This document shows, piece after piece, positions 33,901-46,433 of a stretch of 64,000 bases of DNA; position 1 is the first letter of the stretch, and each line of letters opens with the position of its first letter. Source of the DNA: Galeopsis tetrahit (lineage: Eukaryota; Streptophyta; Magnoliopsida; Lamiales; Lamiaceae); assembly GCA_963675135.1 (NCBI GenBank), contig OY776121.1, positions 69,580,265-69,644,264 on the forward strand. Reading direction: 5' to 3'. A program made the position numbers and the translations under genes. The notes beneath the pieces are model-generated. The model did not search any database. It worked only from the letters and a program-made list of their open reading frames with translations, and was not told the DNA's origin.

Positions 33901-35224
33901 TATGAGGAACATGTAATAGATTTTTCAAAAGAAAAGAATGAGACTCAGAATTAGCATTTGGCACAGTTACAATAGAATTACCAAAATGAGAAATTTGCAA
34001 ACCTGCACCGTTTCCCATGTGAACTCTTTCTGAACCTTGATACTCCGATCCAACACCAAGATTGTTCAAGTCGAAGGTAACATGACTTGAAGCACCAGAG
34101 TCGGGATACCAAGAGTTTTCTATCAACGACTCACCACCATCATAGCTTGCTGTGTTTATTGAAGGGGGGTATGGTCTAGGATGAAACTGTTGGTGATGAT
34201 TTTGATGAGTTTGAGTATGGATTTGAGGGACATACTCAACGTTTCCTCTATAGTAGCATTTATATGTAGTGTGATTTGTTCGAAAACAGATTTGGCATCC
34301 AGACGGCCCATTGTTACTTGCACCACCATTGAAGTTGTTGATGTGGCCTCCTCTACCACCTCTGCCCCTTTGAAATCCACCTCGAAAATGAGCTCTTCCA
34401 CCTCGAACATGACCTCCACGACCTCTATTGCCATGAAAATTAAAGTTGCGACCCCCATGTCCTCGTTGAGCAATATTAATAGTAGAAGTGGAGCCTTCAG
34501 AACTAAAGTTAAAAGAGGTGGAAAAGATACCTTCTAAGCGAGCTTCAAAACTCAGCAGCAACGAGCTTACTTCTGACACAGAGATAGGGTCGATTTTGGA
34601 GCTAATCGACACCATCACCGGGTTATACTCAGCACCCAAACCGGACATGATGTAAAGAAGGTGATCTTCGGCTGATATTTTGTTACCAGAAGCGTTTAAC
34701 AAATCACAATAACCTTTGATTTTGTTTAGGTATTCTCTCATACCAAGGTTATTCTTCTTGATATCTTGAAGCTGCTGCCTATAATGCATTGTCTTGGCTC
34801 TAGATTGTCTAGAAAAGTTGGACTCCAAGCATTCCCATATTTCTTTGGAGTTTTGCAACCCCACAGTGCATATTAGAAGATTTTCTGAGAGAGATGAAAG
34901 AAGCCAAGAAACAAGTAGTTGATCTTGCCTATTCCACATTAAGAACTCAGCATTTTGTGTACCTTCGTCTTCATTGCCACTGTCCACAGTAGGAGGTGGA
35001 CAAACCTTTGTACCGTCGAGATAGCCTTCGAGTCCATAGCCTTTGCAAGCTGCAAGCACTTGTTGTCTCCAAATTAAGTAATTGTCTTCGGTAAGTTTGA
35101 GTGTGAAAAGTTGATGGAATGGTATATGAAAGTGGGGTGATGAAAAGGGGGGAAGGATATTATCTGTTTTGGTGCTGCCTTCCGATTTTTCATCGGTTTT
35201 GGTGCTACTCTTAGATTTAGACAT
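30864..35224 (-). pseudogene. Ty1/copia gag-pol with a single frameshift in RT
   Basis: The first frame runs 35224-32129 (1031 codons) and the second continues to 30864. Gag lies at residues ~30-240, a CCHC knuckle ('CQICFRTNHTTYKC') near 310, protease ('DSGASSHVTFD') near 375, GAG-pre-integrase and integrase with its DDE residues at ~530-750, and the start of reverse transcriptase ('GCKWVFKLKRHADGS') near 970. The frame breaks near plus 32190, where a few codons plus one extra base (3n+1) appear to be missing. RT ('AYVDDIVITG') and RNase H ('FADADWASD', 'SSTEAEYRS') follow intact in the second frame. The last ~22 codons lie inside the 3' LTR. Otherwise intact, so the lesion is recent. Confidence 0.9.
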
Positions 35225-35276
35225 TTTAAAAAGAAAATGAAGAGAAATGGTAAGAACTCTAGGTAAAACCCTTAAA

Positions 35277-35288
35277 GCTCTGATACCA
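35277..35288 (-). other. Primer-binding site, initiator-tRNA-Met type
   Basis: Minus-strand TGGTATCAGAGC, the canonical copia primer site, adjacent to the 5' LTR with no gap. Confidence 0.92.
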
Positions 35289-35605
35289 TATTAATAAAGT
35301 AAACAAACTCCATTTATGAGAAAGCAGGCGTGAATAGTTGTATTGCTTCCAAGATGATAACACTCTGTTTTTTTCATTATAAAGTTGTTCTGCTACATAA
35401 CATATATATAGCCTAAATTAGGGTTTAGGCCAAGACACTTGTCACACACCTATTGACTGCTATTACATGCCAAATATTAACAGTATGCAGTAGGCAACAG
35501 TGGTGCATAAAATATCTCCAGAATCAGGTTTTTATCCTCTACTTGTGCAGCTCATGCAATTCTTTCGTGCACTCCTCATCTTGGGCCTTACTCAATATCT
35601 TATCA
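35289..35605 (-). repeat. 5' LTR of young Ty1/copia element (317 bp)
   Basis: Partner of the LTR at 30593-30930, lacking its 21-bp duplication. It is bounded by the primer site and by the CAAGG target duplication. Its plus-strand start TATTAATA means the 3' terminus reads TA rather than the usual CA. Confidence 0.92.
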
Positions 35606-37701
35606 CAAGGGAAAAATGTACACCCCTCTAAACCAACCAAAACAATACCAAATAAAAAATGACCGAAAACAACTCTCGAAAGGACTCATGGCGGGTCAAA
35701 AGCATCACCCCATCGTCTCTATATGAGGCGACAAAATGCAATTCATTGTTGAAGTCTGTCGATGAATCAACAGTGAAGGCAATGTTTAACTCATCGATAA
35801 CACTTTTCGATGGTAGCGATACACCCACCCCTGTCAAACGGGGGCCTTCAAGCTTCTTTGTGATAGAGTGGGGACAACCACAAGAGCAAGGTCAATGACA
35901 TCTTTAACGGTACTAGCCGCCACGAGTTCCTGAGTGTTATCCCAAAACTCATCCATGTAGTTGTCAGATGGGTCTGAGATGAGTGTTATCCCAAAACTCA
36001 TCCATGTAGTTGTCAGATGGGTCTGAGAATGCGTTGCTCATCGGGATCGAAGTAGTGATTGTATATTAATTTTTAATAATGAGAAGTCGAGCTAGGGTTC
36101 GAAGTAGCAGGCCTATTTCGGCCTTAATAATGGCGGGAAGAACTTCTACCACGTCGATCCGCATCACGAGGTGGCGATACCTTATCCTTATAATTGTGGA
36201 CAGTCATATATCAAATAATCTCACAACGACGGCAATACTCCGAAAGTCTATCAAAAGTTACTTCCAAAAGTGGTTGTTTGATATCCACACCAACAAAATT
36301 TTTATAGCAGGTGTCATAAATCATAATCGCTTCACATTTAATAATTCGGTTTTGTCAACTCTTTCCCCCCTCTCTCTCTCTCCAATTTATAACAAATGTA
36401 TTATACGTGAATAACGCCCATTATTATAATAAATTCGATTCTGATCTTTCATCTGAGACCCATCCACCTTGTGCATTCACATTCCGAGTAATCTTGAATT
36501 CGAGATATATATGTCTCCCAGTTTGAAATTAAATTCCCTGTTTGTACACACATTCAGCGATATATTTCTTTGTTTTTTAATCGCACTCCCACTAAAACAA
36601 CTCTTCCGCTGCTGTAATTAAAGGTACTTTCTCTCACCGTGTGCTCTTATTGTGGTGTTAGAACTATTCATATGTCCATACTTAATGTTTTAAATTACTA
36701 ATTATGAAAAGGGTTGTGGAAAAGTTCGCTTTTTTAAGTGATTTTGGATGCTCTTTAAATCTTGTTTATTTATTAGCTTTAATCTGAGGGCCTTCAAGTT
36801 ACTGATTGGTTGTGTACTTGTTTGGTTTCTTTTTTTACAACAAAACAGTTCTAAGCTCTCCAAGTAGTGGAGGTCATGATTGTATTCTTTGTCCTCTAAA
36901 TTAAATATGAATTTACAAGTGGTATTAGATTTGATGACCTTCGAATTAAACCCAAGAAATCTGTGCAAAAGAAAAAAACCTTTTCAGTTAGTTTTGATGA
37001 ATTTTGATTCTCCCAAAGTCAACATAATCACATTTCATTTCATTTTGTTTATATGATTGGCGTTTGTGTAGTTGTTGTTTTCAGTTTTGTCTTTTCATCT
37101 TTATTCTAAAAGCAATCACGGACATGCCCTGTTTGGGTCCACATGTTTAGATTCCAGATTATGTGGTCAAAACTGTTGCTTTTTCCCAAGAAACAATACA
37201 TTTTCTTTACACTTGTTTTCATCTTCTGATCATCAAATTCACAGCACAAAGGTTTTATATGTTGTTTATGTTGTTACAAAAGAGTATCTTAACAGTATAT
37301 CAAGTGAGTAGTACTGTAGTAGGCTTTTAGCTATTATTTTATGGGCTTATGTAGAACTTGGACAGCCTTGTAAAATTCTTGATGCCTACCGTATAAGATT
37401 TTACTCTGTATATGATGTTTATATTGATTACATGTGCAGCAAACATTATTTGTATTGAGGTTGTATAAGGACTTGAAACTAAGAAAAAATGTCAGTGAAG
37501 TTTATAGTAGGGCGGATAATTCATGTTGTTAGTAATGACTTGTAAGTTGATGGATGCTTATCTCAATCTCATAATTTGATTCTGTTAATACCCATATGCT
37601 ATGTGATTAATGCTTGATATTATGTTGTTTCAGTTGTCACGAATATTATCCATCTTTCGACTGATGTTTTCAATTTTCAGTAGATCAAAAGTACTACGGT
37701 T
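35606..37701. other. Intergenic DNA and leader of the fluoride exporter gene
   Basis: A 49-bp unit is repeated in tandem at 35932-35980 and 35981-36028. On the minus strand, just below 36035, an ATG opens a short frame (MSNAFSDPSDNYMDEF), but stops follow and no family is recognised. A (CT)n run lies near 36370. A possible non-coding first exon of the downstream gene ends near 36623 at a donor-like AAAG|GTACTT, with the acceptor at 37679-37680 (TTTTCAG). Confidence 0.5.
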
Positions 37702-39924
37702 ATGGATCATCAGAATGTAGATTTAGAATCTAGACGAAGTAGCTCTTTTGGGCGACTGAGTGGGGCCAGTTCTTCAAGGAGGCGCTCTTTGAGCACATCA
37801 TTTTCTTTGCCACGACAATTCGATGATTTGATCGATAGTGATGCAGTCTCAGAAGCAGGGGATATTGGTGATAGGGCACTAAGTAGTAGAAGTCACTTCT
37901 CCTTGGATAATTTGTCACAAAATCGAGGCGTACTTCCTCTTCAAGACGACGATGCTTCCATCCCAGTCACCCCGTCAAATTTGGACAACATATCACTTGT
38001 TGTTGATGCAGCATTACAATCTGGAGAAAAGAAGGATGTGAGTTGATTCTTGTCTTGTTATGCTCCGGTTTTTCAGAACGAGTGTTTGAATGATGTCTTT
38101 TTTTGCAGGAAGAAAACGAAGTGCCTTGGTTGTTAGAGTACATTACATGCCTCCTTTCACTTTCTGTATTTGGAATTCTAGGGGTAATATGCTAAACCTT
38201 TGTTATACTTGTTGGAATTTATACAAGAAGTGGCTGAATACCTATATTAGATTTATGTTCAATCATTTTGGCAGTGGGGAAACATGGTCATAGTACGACA
38301 CTCCGTAGCTATCATGACGTTCTTTTACGCTCCTGTATCTTCTTTCGATTTCTTTGAATTCATGCACCTTGTCCTGCATTTTTTGGCCTTTGTTCTGGGG
38401 CATAGTTTTACCGTGCAACAAGTTTGCATTGAGTGTGTCTTTAAAAACAGTACTAGTTGTTTCATTAAAGCATATTAGTTTGTCAATATTAGTTGTTTCT
38501 TGCATAAGGAGTAGTTGTTATATCATAAGAATTTAAACCAGTTGTACAATAAAACTGTTTCACATAAGATCAACTCTTGTTCTGGTGTATCTTGATCAGA
38601 TTCTAGCGCGATACGGGCTTCAGAAACTCTTTGGACCGGGAGTAGTTGGCGCAACAAGTGACCACAGTTACATGTACCTTGATCTTCCTTCCAATATGGT
38701 TACTCTCTCTTGGAAAAATACAATGTTATCATCTGGTAATCTGTTGAGGTTAAACTCGAAGCTAACGTATACTTTTCCAGGTGGGTTCATTTCTGATGGG
38801 GTGGTTAGGTGTAACTTTTAAAGCCGACATCTTGAAAATATCTGATCAGTTAGCCATTGGGTTGACGACGGGTTTCTTGGGAAGCCTTACGACTTTCAGT
38901 GGTTGGAACCAAAAGATGCTGGACCTCAGTGTTAATGGCCAATGGGTCTTTGCTGTGCTTGGTATTTCTTTAGGTAATTATACAAGTTATATACTACTGT
39001 ATTACACAGTCAAGACTCAAGCTCATACAAATAAGAGTTGATTTCCATGGAAAATATGCAGAATTCTTTCGTCTTTGACAGGCTTGTTCCTAGTCGCCTA
39101 CTCAATCATTTTTGGAATCGAGACTGCAAAGGGGTTGAAATGGCTTCACACAAGACTAAATATGAATTCCTTCTGTTGCCTAATTACTTGTTTCGCGAAC
39201 AAGTATAACTGCCTCTTGACATTTATGATGACGCTTCTGCTATTGCTCGTCCTATTATGGAGTATATTCGGAAGTTTGGCCAAGAAAGACTTTGAAAGTG
39301 GTAGCAGTGAGGCTCAGCTGTTCTTAGCTTGCATGGTTGGACCTTTTGGTGTCTGGATTAGGTGGTACTTAGCCCGTTTCAACGGGCGTGGCCTTGGAAA
39401 AAACGGCACGCTTAAATGGATGCCGTTTGGGACTCTAGCAGCCAATGTTATTGCAGCTTGTGTAATGGCTGCCTTGGCCACATTGAAAAAAGCGGTAATC
39501 ACACTTTAACTGTTTTTCTACCAGAGAAATTTTATCCGATTTTGTCCCTCTACTTATTAACTATGAATATGTAAGCAAAAGGGCAATGAGGTCACATTAT
39601 ACATATTCTTAATTCATGTGAAACATTCTTAAACGTGAATTAAAATGGACCAGAGGTAGTATTTTGCATGTATTGGTATTTACTAATGTTTGCTTGTTTA
39701 TATAGGTTAATACTAAGAATTGCAATACTGTGGCATCGGGGATCCAGTTCGGGCTGCTCGGTTGTCTAAGTACGGTTTCGACATTCATCGCGGAGTTTCA
39801 TGCAATGAGAGAAAGCAAGCATCCGTGGAGGGCTTATGCTTATGCAACGGTTACGTTTATGATCTCGTTTGTTTTGGGAACTTTCATATACTCTATACCC
39901 GTCTGGGTCGGAGACTATGATTAG
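37702..39924 (+). CDS. FEX: Fluoride export protein (CrcB/FEX family)
   Basis: Six exons in phase: 37702-38037, 38109-38183, 38600-38698, 38781-38973, 39082-39494 and 39706-39924; 444 residues. After a hydrophilic Ser-rich N-terminus (~1-115) come two CrcB/Fluc domains fused in tandem, the eukaryotic FEX layout. Domain 1 has 'GILGILARY' (~134-142), 'SNMVGSFLMGW' (~168-178) and 'GFLGSLTTFSGW' (~201-212). Domain 2 has 'GPFGVWIRWYLARF', 'GTLAANVIAA' and 'GCLSTVSTFIAEF' (~391-403). Bacterial Fluc channels use these Asn and TTFS(T) regions to line the fluoride path. The protein should expel fluoride across the plasma membrane. A hydrophilic linker followed by a hydrophobic segment joins the halves. 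Exon phases are 0, 0, 0, 1 and 0 and all borders are GT-AG. The gene looks intact. Confidence 0.93.
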
Positions 39925-42030
39925 ACGACGCCAATGTCCTGGCAAACGGGGTCATAAATGTAACTTTTGCAAGCATAAGGTGAACCCATTGATACTTGCT
40001 TTTGCTCGTTGCATAAAATGTAACTAAATACGCTGAATTACTTGCAATATTTGGCATTCGTATAACAGGACGGTTTTGTCCAACGACATTCCAGGTACGA
40101 AACAATTTATGAAATGGAATGTTGTTATGAAACGGATTCATGTTATATTTTCAAATGCATTACTATTGTATATAAGATGCATTGACATTTTTACCCTTCC
40201 GTTTACCAATATGAAATAAATTTGTTTGCATATTTAATGTCTACTATCATAAAAATACTAGTAGAATGGCAAAATGAGAATCTAGTGTTTGGTGTACGAT
40301 GGGTACTATTATTTGCACCATCGTCTTTGTTACGCTCCCTTATTTTATTTATTATTTTAATAAGAGATTAAAGTTTTTTCAGTCCTTTAAGTTGGACTAA
40401 TTTTGAATTTGGGACGAAGTTGGATAGCTTAAGTGGTTAGAGCACCACTACCTAGGTTTTAGATCCTGGGTTCGAGTCATGGGGAGGGGAAAAAGGGATG
40501 AATATTTAATGTAATTCAAAAAAAAAAAAAAATGAATTTGGTCTTGATGGAATATACATTTTGATTTTGGTTATATAAGTTGTTCAAATTTTGAATTCAG
40601 TCCAATTGTCTACCATTGCACGTAAATAAATTGATCAAATCCATTTTTTTCTGCATTTTTCTGCAAATTAATAAATTCACGGTTATTCAAAGTTGATTTG
40701 AATTGCACACGAACTAAGGATTTGAATTGCACATGAACTAAGGATTTGACTGGTTCATTTACCAATGATAGTAATTGGACTGAATTCAAAATTTAGAAAA
40801 CTTATGGATCAAAATTAAAATGTATATTCCATCACCATAAAATTCAAAATTAGTTTAACTTAAAGAAATACAAAAACTTTAATCTCTTCTAATAATATTT
40901 TAAAATAACCACAATGCCATAGTAAAAGTTCCACTATTAAATACACATTGTCCAAACATATTGCAGCCGCCGCAACCTCTGCTCACAAGAAAGTTTAGAA
41001 ATCTAAAAAAAAAAAAATCTTAAAAAAAAATTATATTTTAACACTAGTTTGTTAAAAAATAAATCAAATTTTTTTCCATAAAAAGTGATGGATTTCAAGA
41101 AAATAATAATATAAAATTATGAGATTTGTTGATAATAATTGATCAAAAATTAACATAATTTTTTACCCTAAAAATAGTAGTTTAGACAATTTAGAAAAAG
41201 TGTGTCCAGTAATCTTGATGTCTAGGGGGTGAGCTAATATGAAAAGTGTATCTAACATCGATAAAGGTGCAAATAAATGTACCCGTCCACGTAAGATATG
41301 TAGTGAGTTCACCCCTCTCATTTTCTAACACTACCTTTCATAAATTCTAATTTTTCTTTCACATTTTTCTTCTTTTAAACTTCATTCTCTCCTCATCCTT
41401 CTCCCTCCCTTTTTCAAACGACCGCTGCCTCCCAACCCAAATATATTGGAGTATATAGAGAGTATTAATATATAAACATGTATTAACACTGTAATATTAT
41501 AAAAACAAGTAAAAAAAATTGTTGGTGCTACTTTTTGTCCGATAACTTACACACATTTTAGTTTTGGTCCTATTAATTTTTAGCACTTTGATTTAGGTTC
41601 TATAAGTTATAATTTTTTGAAATTTTAGTTCGACAACCTGCTATTACGGGTCACGTTTTCAGTTACATCTAATGTGGCAATTAAAAAAAAAAAATCTTTG
41701 CCTTTTTTCGAATCCATGTGAAAATATAATAAGTTATACCATTTTTGCTTTTGATCATACTAACCTTCCGCACTTTAATTTGGTTCTGTAATTTACAATT
41801 TTTCAATTTTTTTCATCCGACAATTTAGTATTTTAGGTCACCTTTTCGTAGAGCCGTCAAAACGGGCTGGCCCAACTCCCCGCCACTAAAAATAGTGGGT
41901 TGGGCTAGGATTTTTCAAGATGGCCAGAAGGCGGGCCCAAGAGAGCCGGCCCGTTTGGGTTGCGATCTTTGGCGGGTTGGCCCGCCTTTTTTTTATTTTT
42001 TTTAAAAAAAATTATATAATTTTATTTTTT
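39925..42030. other. Intergenic DNA downstream of FEX
   Basis: The FEX 3' UTR should occupy the first ~250 bases. A SINE lies at 40413-40532. C-rich 'cacccctctc' and 'ctccctccct' text at 41300-41440 recalls the interior of elements A and B. At 41851-41990 'gagccgtcaaaacgggctgg' and 'ggcgggttggcccgcc' look like an hAT-type MITE end cut off by the copia LTR at 42031. Confidence 0.5.
40413..40532 (+). mobile_element. tRNA-derived SINE (120 bp)
   Basis: A box-A-like 'tagcttaagtggttagagc' and a box-B-like GGTTCGAGTC, spaced as in a tRNA gene, are followed by a 15-bp poly(A) tail. A 9-bp target duplication TGAATTTGG flanks it (40404-40412 and 40533-40541). The GTTCGAG core supports a polymerase III promoter. 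Confidence 0.85.
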
Positions 42031-42205
42031 TGTCATTTCCATGATAATAGGAAATAATAATATAGGAATAATATGTTTTAATTTAGTCCATATCTTTGTG
42101 TATATGGTTGTTGTATTTACCTTAATTATCTCTTTGTAAATATTCTTATAAATAGTGAATCATTCCTATTACCTCATTAACGGTGATCACATACCTATTC
42201 TCACA
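42031..42205 (+). repeat. Probable 5' LTR of a truncated copia element
   Basis: 175 bp from TGTCATTTCC to CTCACA, immediately followed by the primer-site-like TGGTATCAGTCTGAC and then gag. A TATA-like 'cttataaatagtg' lies at 42145. No second LTR is in the window. Confidence 0.6.
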
Positions 42206-42280
42206 TGGTATCAGTCTGACTCATCGAAACCCTAATTTTCTCTCTAAAGCCTCACGCTAAATTTCTTTCCTTCCCTCCTC

Positions 42281-43662
42281 ATGGCGGTGGCGGCTCCTAC
42301 TCCTCCCACCATTCCTCTCAATATTTTGGTTCATCTCTTGACAATCAAGTTGTCATCCTCCAACTACCTGCTCTGGCGTAATCAGGTGGTCCCGATCCTG
42401 TCAAGTCATGATCTTATCTCTCACGTTCATGGCACGACACCCGCTCCGGCGAAATCGATCACCACTTCTGGTGAATCGGCTCCAAACCCAGCCTACATCG
42501 CTTGGTTTGAGAAGGATCAGAAGATCCTTAGTCTTCTTCTTTCCTCCATTTCTGAAGAAGCCATGGCCGAGGTCATCGGCTGTGCCACCTCGCGCTCCGT
42601 CTGGGCCGCCCTCAAGGCTGCCTACAGTCACACCTCGGTCTCCCGTATTACTCAACTGCAGAATCAGCTCCTCTCCCTTCGTCGTGGATCCACTTCCGTC
42701 GACGACTTCAGCAAGAAGTTTCGTGCTCTTTGCGATCAACTCGCCTCCACTGGTAAGCCTGTTGATGATGACGACAAGTGTCATTGGTTTCTTACCGGTC
42801 TTGGCCCCCAGTTCGCTGGCTTCTCTGACACTCGCATGGCTATGTCGCCCATGCCTGCTTTTCGGGATCTGATCCATCAAGCCTTAAACTATGACCAGCA
42901 GACCAGTTTACTCGTTCGATGGACTCCTCGTCCTCGCCCGTTCCAGCATTCTCTGTTTCTACTCGCTCGGGTAAACCTTCTCGCCTTGGCCCCAAATCCC
43001 GTAACTTCTCCCCTCGGAATTCTGGTGGCCAAGCGACCACTAGATCCTCGGCTGGTGGCTCGACTTCTGCTGGCCGTCCTCCTACCTGCCAAATATGCCG
43101 ACAAGAAGGCCATTATGCCAACCACTGCCCAGACCGCTATGCTCGCCCTGCCCCCTCAGCGGCCAACCTTGCTCATGCTCTTGACTCTCAGTGTCACATC
43201 TCGCAGCCTCCGGCCTCTGATTGGTTCCTTGATAGCGGTGCGTCTCCTCACATGACTCCTCGCTCTGCTGATCTGGACAATCCTCACCCGTATTCTGGTA
43301 ATGACAATGTTATTGTTGCTAATGGTTCTACTATTCCAATCACTCATGTTGGGTCGTGTTCGGTTAATAAGGATGTTCGTTTGTTAGATGTGCTCGTCGT
43401 TCCACATCTTACTAAGAAACTGTTATCCATCAGTGATGTTTTGTTTACTAATGACTCGTTTGTCATTCGGAATCGGGCGACCAAGCAACCCTTGGCGAGG
43501 GGTCGGCATAGTCGAGGACTTTATGCCCTGGAGCAGGGTACTCCAGCTTTGGTCGCTGCTTTACGAAGCTCGTCGCTGAAGGCTTCTTTTGAGTGTTGGC
43601 ATCGTAGATTATGCCATGTTCCTATTTCTTTTATTAATTTGTTGAATAAAATGGGTTTGTAG
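42281..43662 (+). pseudogene. Truncated Ty1/copia gag-protease fragment
   Basis: Gag begins at 42281 (MAVAAPTPPTIPLNIL) and reads to about 42900. A frameshift there moves coding to the frame of 42919-43662, which carries a CCHC knuckle ('CQICRQEGHYANHC'), the protease motif 'WFLDSGASPHMT' and the start of the GAG-pre-integrase domain ('ECWHRRLCHV'). The sequence stops at 43662 and no integrase, RT or RNase H follows, so more than half of the element is missing. Confidence 0.88.
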
Positions 43663-44543
43663 AAAAATACAACAATATATAAACAACCCTAGACATTTGA
43701 ACAAACAAAAACATCTCAAAATTATTCATTCGACAGAACATACATGAATAATAAACAATCCAAAAATTAGGAAGAATTTCACAAAAAATAATTAAAAAAA
43801 AAACATTCTAAAATTTGCTTGGTTGAATTGATCAAACCAAGATTTGAATCCAAATCAATTTTGTGAATTGTCAATCTCTAAGCTAATTCAATTGAATTCT
43901 TCCAATTTGTGAAGAACACCATTGTCGATTCTCCCAATCCATGAGAATTGTGAAGAATCGGGAACAACAAAATCAAATGACCGAGAATGGGTGACCGAAC
44001 ATAAATTTTAAAAAGTTGTAAATTATATGATCAAAATAAAAATGTAAAAGTTAGGAGGAAAAAAAAAAAGGTGTAATTTACCAGATAAAAAATCGTATGG
44101 TCTCAAAAATCAACCAGCTGATTAATGTAGACTCTTTAAATAAATAAAAAATGGACACCATTCATGTGGCTGTCAGAACTCCACATTTTCCTTGAATAGT
44201 TATTTCTGATGTTTGCAAGTCTATTCGACTATTCATATCCAACTCGTACAGTTATACCTCGTCTACATGACTACATCAAATTAAAATGGACCCTATATAT
44301 ATATATATATATATACACATGTGACAGTCACGTCACTCATCTTTTTCCTTAAATAATTGATTATGAATTTTGTTAAGCACATTCATGAATAGTGTCTATA
44401 ATGTATTGTATGCTACTAAACATTTCTACATTATCTACAATTTTTTTTATAAAAAAAATGTCATTACTTTTCTTTTGATTTCACATATATATACATATCA
44501 ACTACTCGTAATCATTGCTTTTCTTTTTTACTTCACATATATA
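43663..44543. other. AT-rich intergenic DNA
   Basis: No gene is seen. A (TA)n run lies at 44296-44315. Text at 43990-44110 ('gttgtaaattatatgatcaaa') is loosely the inverse complement of 41520-41640 and 41760-41830. Confidence 0.45.
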
Positions 44544-44776
44544 CTCCGTCCGTCCGCCTATAAGTTTTCCATTTTACCATTTTGGTCTGTCCGCCTATAA
44601 GCTTCTCATGACTTTTTTGATAAGTACTTTTTCTTACACTTCACTTTATATCTTACTTTTTCTCTCTATCTCTCTCTTCTCTCAATCACATCATTTGTAC
44701 TATATCTATTATTTAATCATTTTTTTTAATCTATGTGTCAAAAACTAACGTAAAATTTATAGACGGACGGAGGAAG
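44544..44776. mobile_element. Stowaway-like MITE, intact 233-bp copy
   Basis: Flanked by TA. Ends are CTCCGTCCGTCCGCCTATAA on the left and CTTCCTCCGTCCGTCTATAA inward from the right. Its complement is the uninterrupted version of the MITE at 45777-46433. Confidence 0.85.
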
Positions 44777-44965
44777 TACATATCAACTGGAGTAATTTAT
44801 TTACTTTATTCATAAAATGATGTTCTATGTTGGTAACAGTCATGTCACGTTGGTACTAGTCATGTCTGTTTTTTTGTTTTTTTCTTGAAGCACGTTTTCT
44901 ATGTCTTGTTTAATTGATAGTACTGTCGTGTCACCAATAAAAATTTTAGAAGATGGAATTTACTA

Positions 44966-45251
44966 CTCCCTCCGTCCCATACTTAAAGCTACAAACCAAA
45001 TTGACACGGATTTTAATAAATGAGTTGTTTATTAGTATTGTGTAAGATAAAGTGGGGGTACTAAAGACTTTTCAACTTTATAAATAGTAATAAAGTTACT
45101 TTTTAGTGTAATAAAGTAGTGGCATTTGTTGTAATATTGTGATGTTTTAAGGAGAGTGTTTAAAAGTGTTTTTGCTATTTTATGTAATGTAGCTTCAAGT
45201 ATGGGACGCCCAAAATGGTAAAATGTAGTTTCAAGTATGGGACGGAGGGAG
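44966..45251. mobile_element. Stowaway-like MITE
   Basis: 286 bp flanked by TA, with ends CTCCCTCCGTCCCATACTT on both strands. The right end holds a partial repeat ('gcttcaagtatgggacgcc' followed by 'tttcaagtatgggacgg'). Confidence 0.85.
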
Positions 45252-45776
45252 TATTTAGTACTGTATATATTAATTGTTTTGTTTTTTTTTTGATGGGGAT
45301 ATTAATTGTTTATACAATATGCACTTTGACTAGTGGGCGCAGATTCCTTCGTGAAAAAAAAAAAAAAAAAAGGTAAAAAATTTATATATATGCTCTCGTA
45401 CAAAATTGCATTGAATTGGATAAATCAAGTTTACTTGAATAAATCAAAATAAACTAACAGCGTTACAGATTTACAGCAAGATTGTGTCAAATTGGATCTC
45501 CTGTTTTAATTAAATAGGTGTTTTTCAGATCTATTTACTAAAGAATTAAAGGCGCATGCTTCTCTTCCACGTACCATGCGACTTTGCTTAATTATACTCC
45601 CTCCGTCCCACAAAGATTAAGAAAAATCAATAAATGTAGTCAAATTTAGTTAATGTGTCAATTTTGCTCTTGTAATCACATTCTTCAAATCTGCTCAGCC
45701 TTAATTACTCTTATTAAGTAGGGGTAAAATTGACAATATAGCATTTAATACTAAAGTAAAAGAGGAAATGTAGCTA

Positions 45777-46433
45777 CTCCCTTCGTCCGCCTATAAGCTT
45801 CCCGTTACTTTTTGGCACATAAATTAAGAAAAGTGATTAAATAATAGATATAGTGGGTGTTTTCAAACACTATAAGGTGCTTAAAAGCACTTTTTTTCAA
45901 ATATAATCACTTTTGGAGTGTTTTCAAACACAACCAAGTGATTAAGTTAATTTGTTAAAAGTGATTTTGATGAAGCACCCCTCCACCTACTTCTAATAGC
46001 TTCTATATGCTTCTCATCATTACAATAATCAATTTTACAATTTTACCCTCACAATTTAAATAATATTTCATCTTTACACATTATCTATCCAAATGTAATA
46101 AGGGTGTTTTTTGTAAATTTATAAAAAAAAAAAGTGATTTGTTTTGTAAACACTACAACATATACACAATTGATTTAAAGTGCTTAATTTTAAAACACTA
46201 TCAACTTTCAATTTTATTGTAAAAATCAATTTTAATCACTTTGAATCAATCAATATAATTTGCAAACACACCCATAGTACAAGTGATGTGATTGAGAGAT
46301 GAGAGAGATAGAGAGAAAAAGTAATATATAAAGTGATGTGTAAGAAAAAGTACTTACCAAAAAGGGTATGAGAAGCTTATAGACGGACGGACCAAAATGG
46401 TAAAATGGGAAGTTTATAGGCGGACGGAGAGAG
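45777..46433. mobile_element. Middle Stowaway-like MITE
   Basis: Flanked by TA, with ends CTCCCTTCGTCCGCCTATAA and CTCTCTCCGTCCGCCTATAA. It belongs to the same family as 44544-44776 and is itself interrupted at 45855-46273. Confidence 0.85.
45855..46273. mobile_element. Innermost TIR element (419 bp)
   Basis: Ends are GGGTGTTTTCAAAC and, inward from the right, GGGTGTGTTTGCAAA, with target duplication ATAGT (45850-45854 and 46274-46278). The related MITE at 44544-44776 shows the empty site as a single 'gatatagtacaa' (complement strand), which proves the borders. No coding sequence. The superfamily is not settled. Confidence 0.82.

Noticed and set aside
34181..34537. 118-codon plus-strand frame
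   Set aside because: Antisense shadow of the Gly/Arg-rich gag region of the young copia element.
40425..40490. A functional tRNA gene
   Set aside because: Boxes A and B are present, but the sequence cannot fold into a full cloverleaf with an acceptor stem, and the poly(A) tail plus target duplication mark a SINE.
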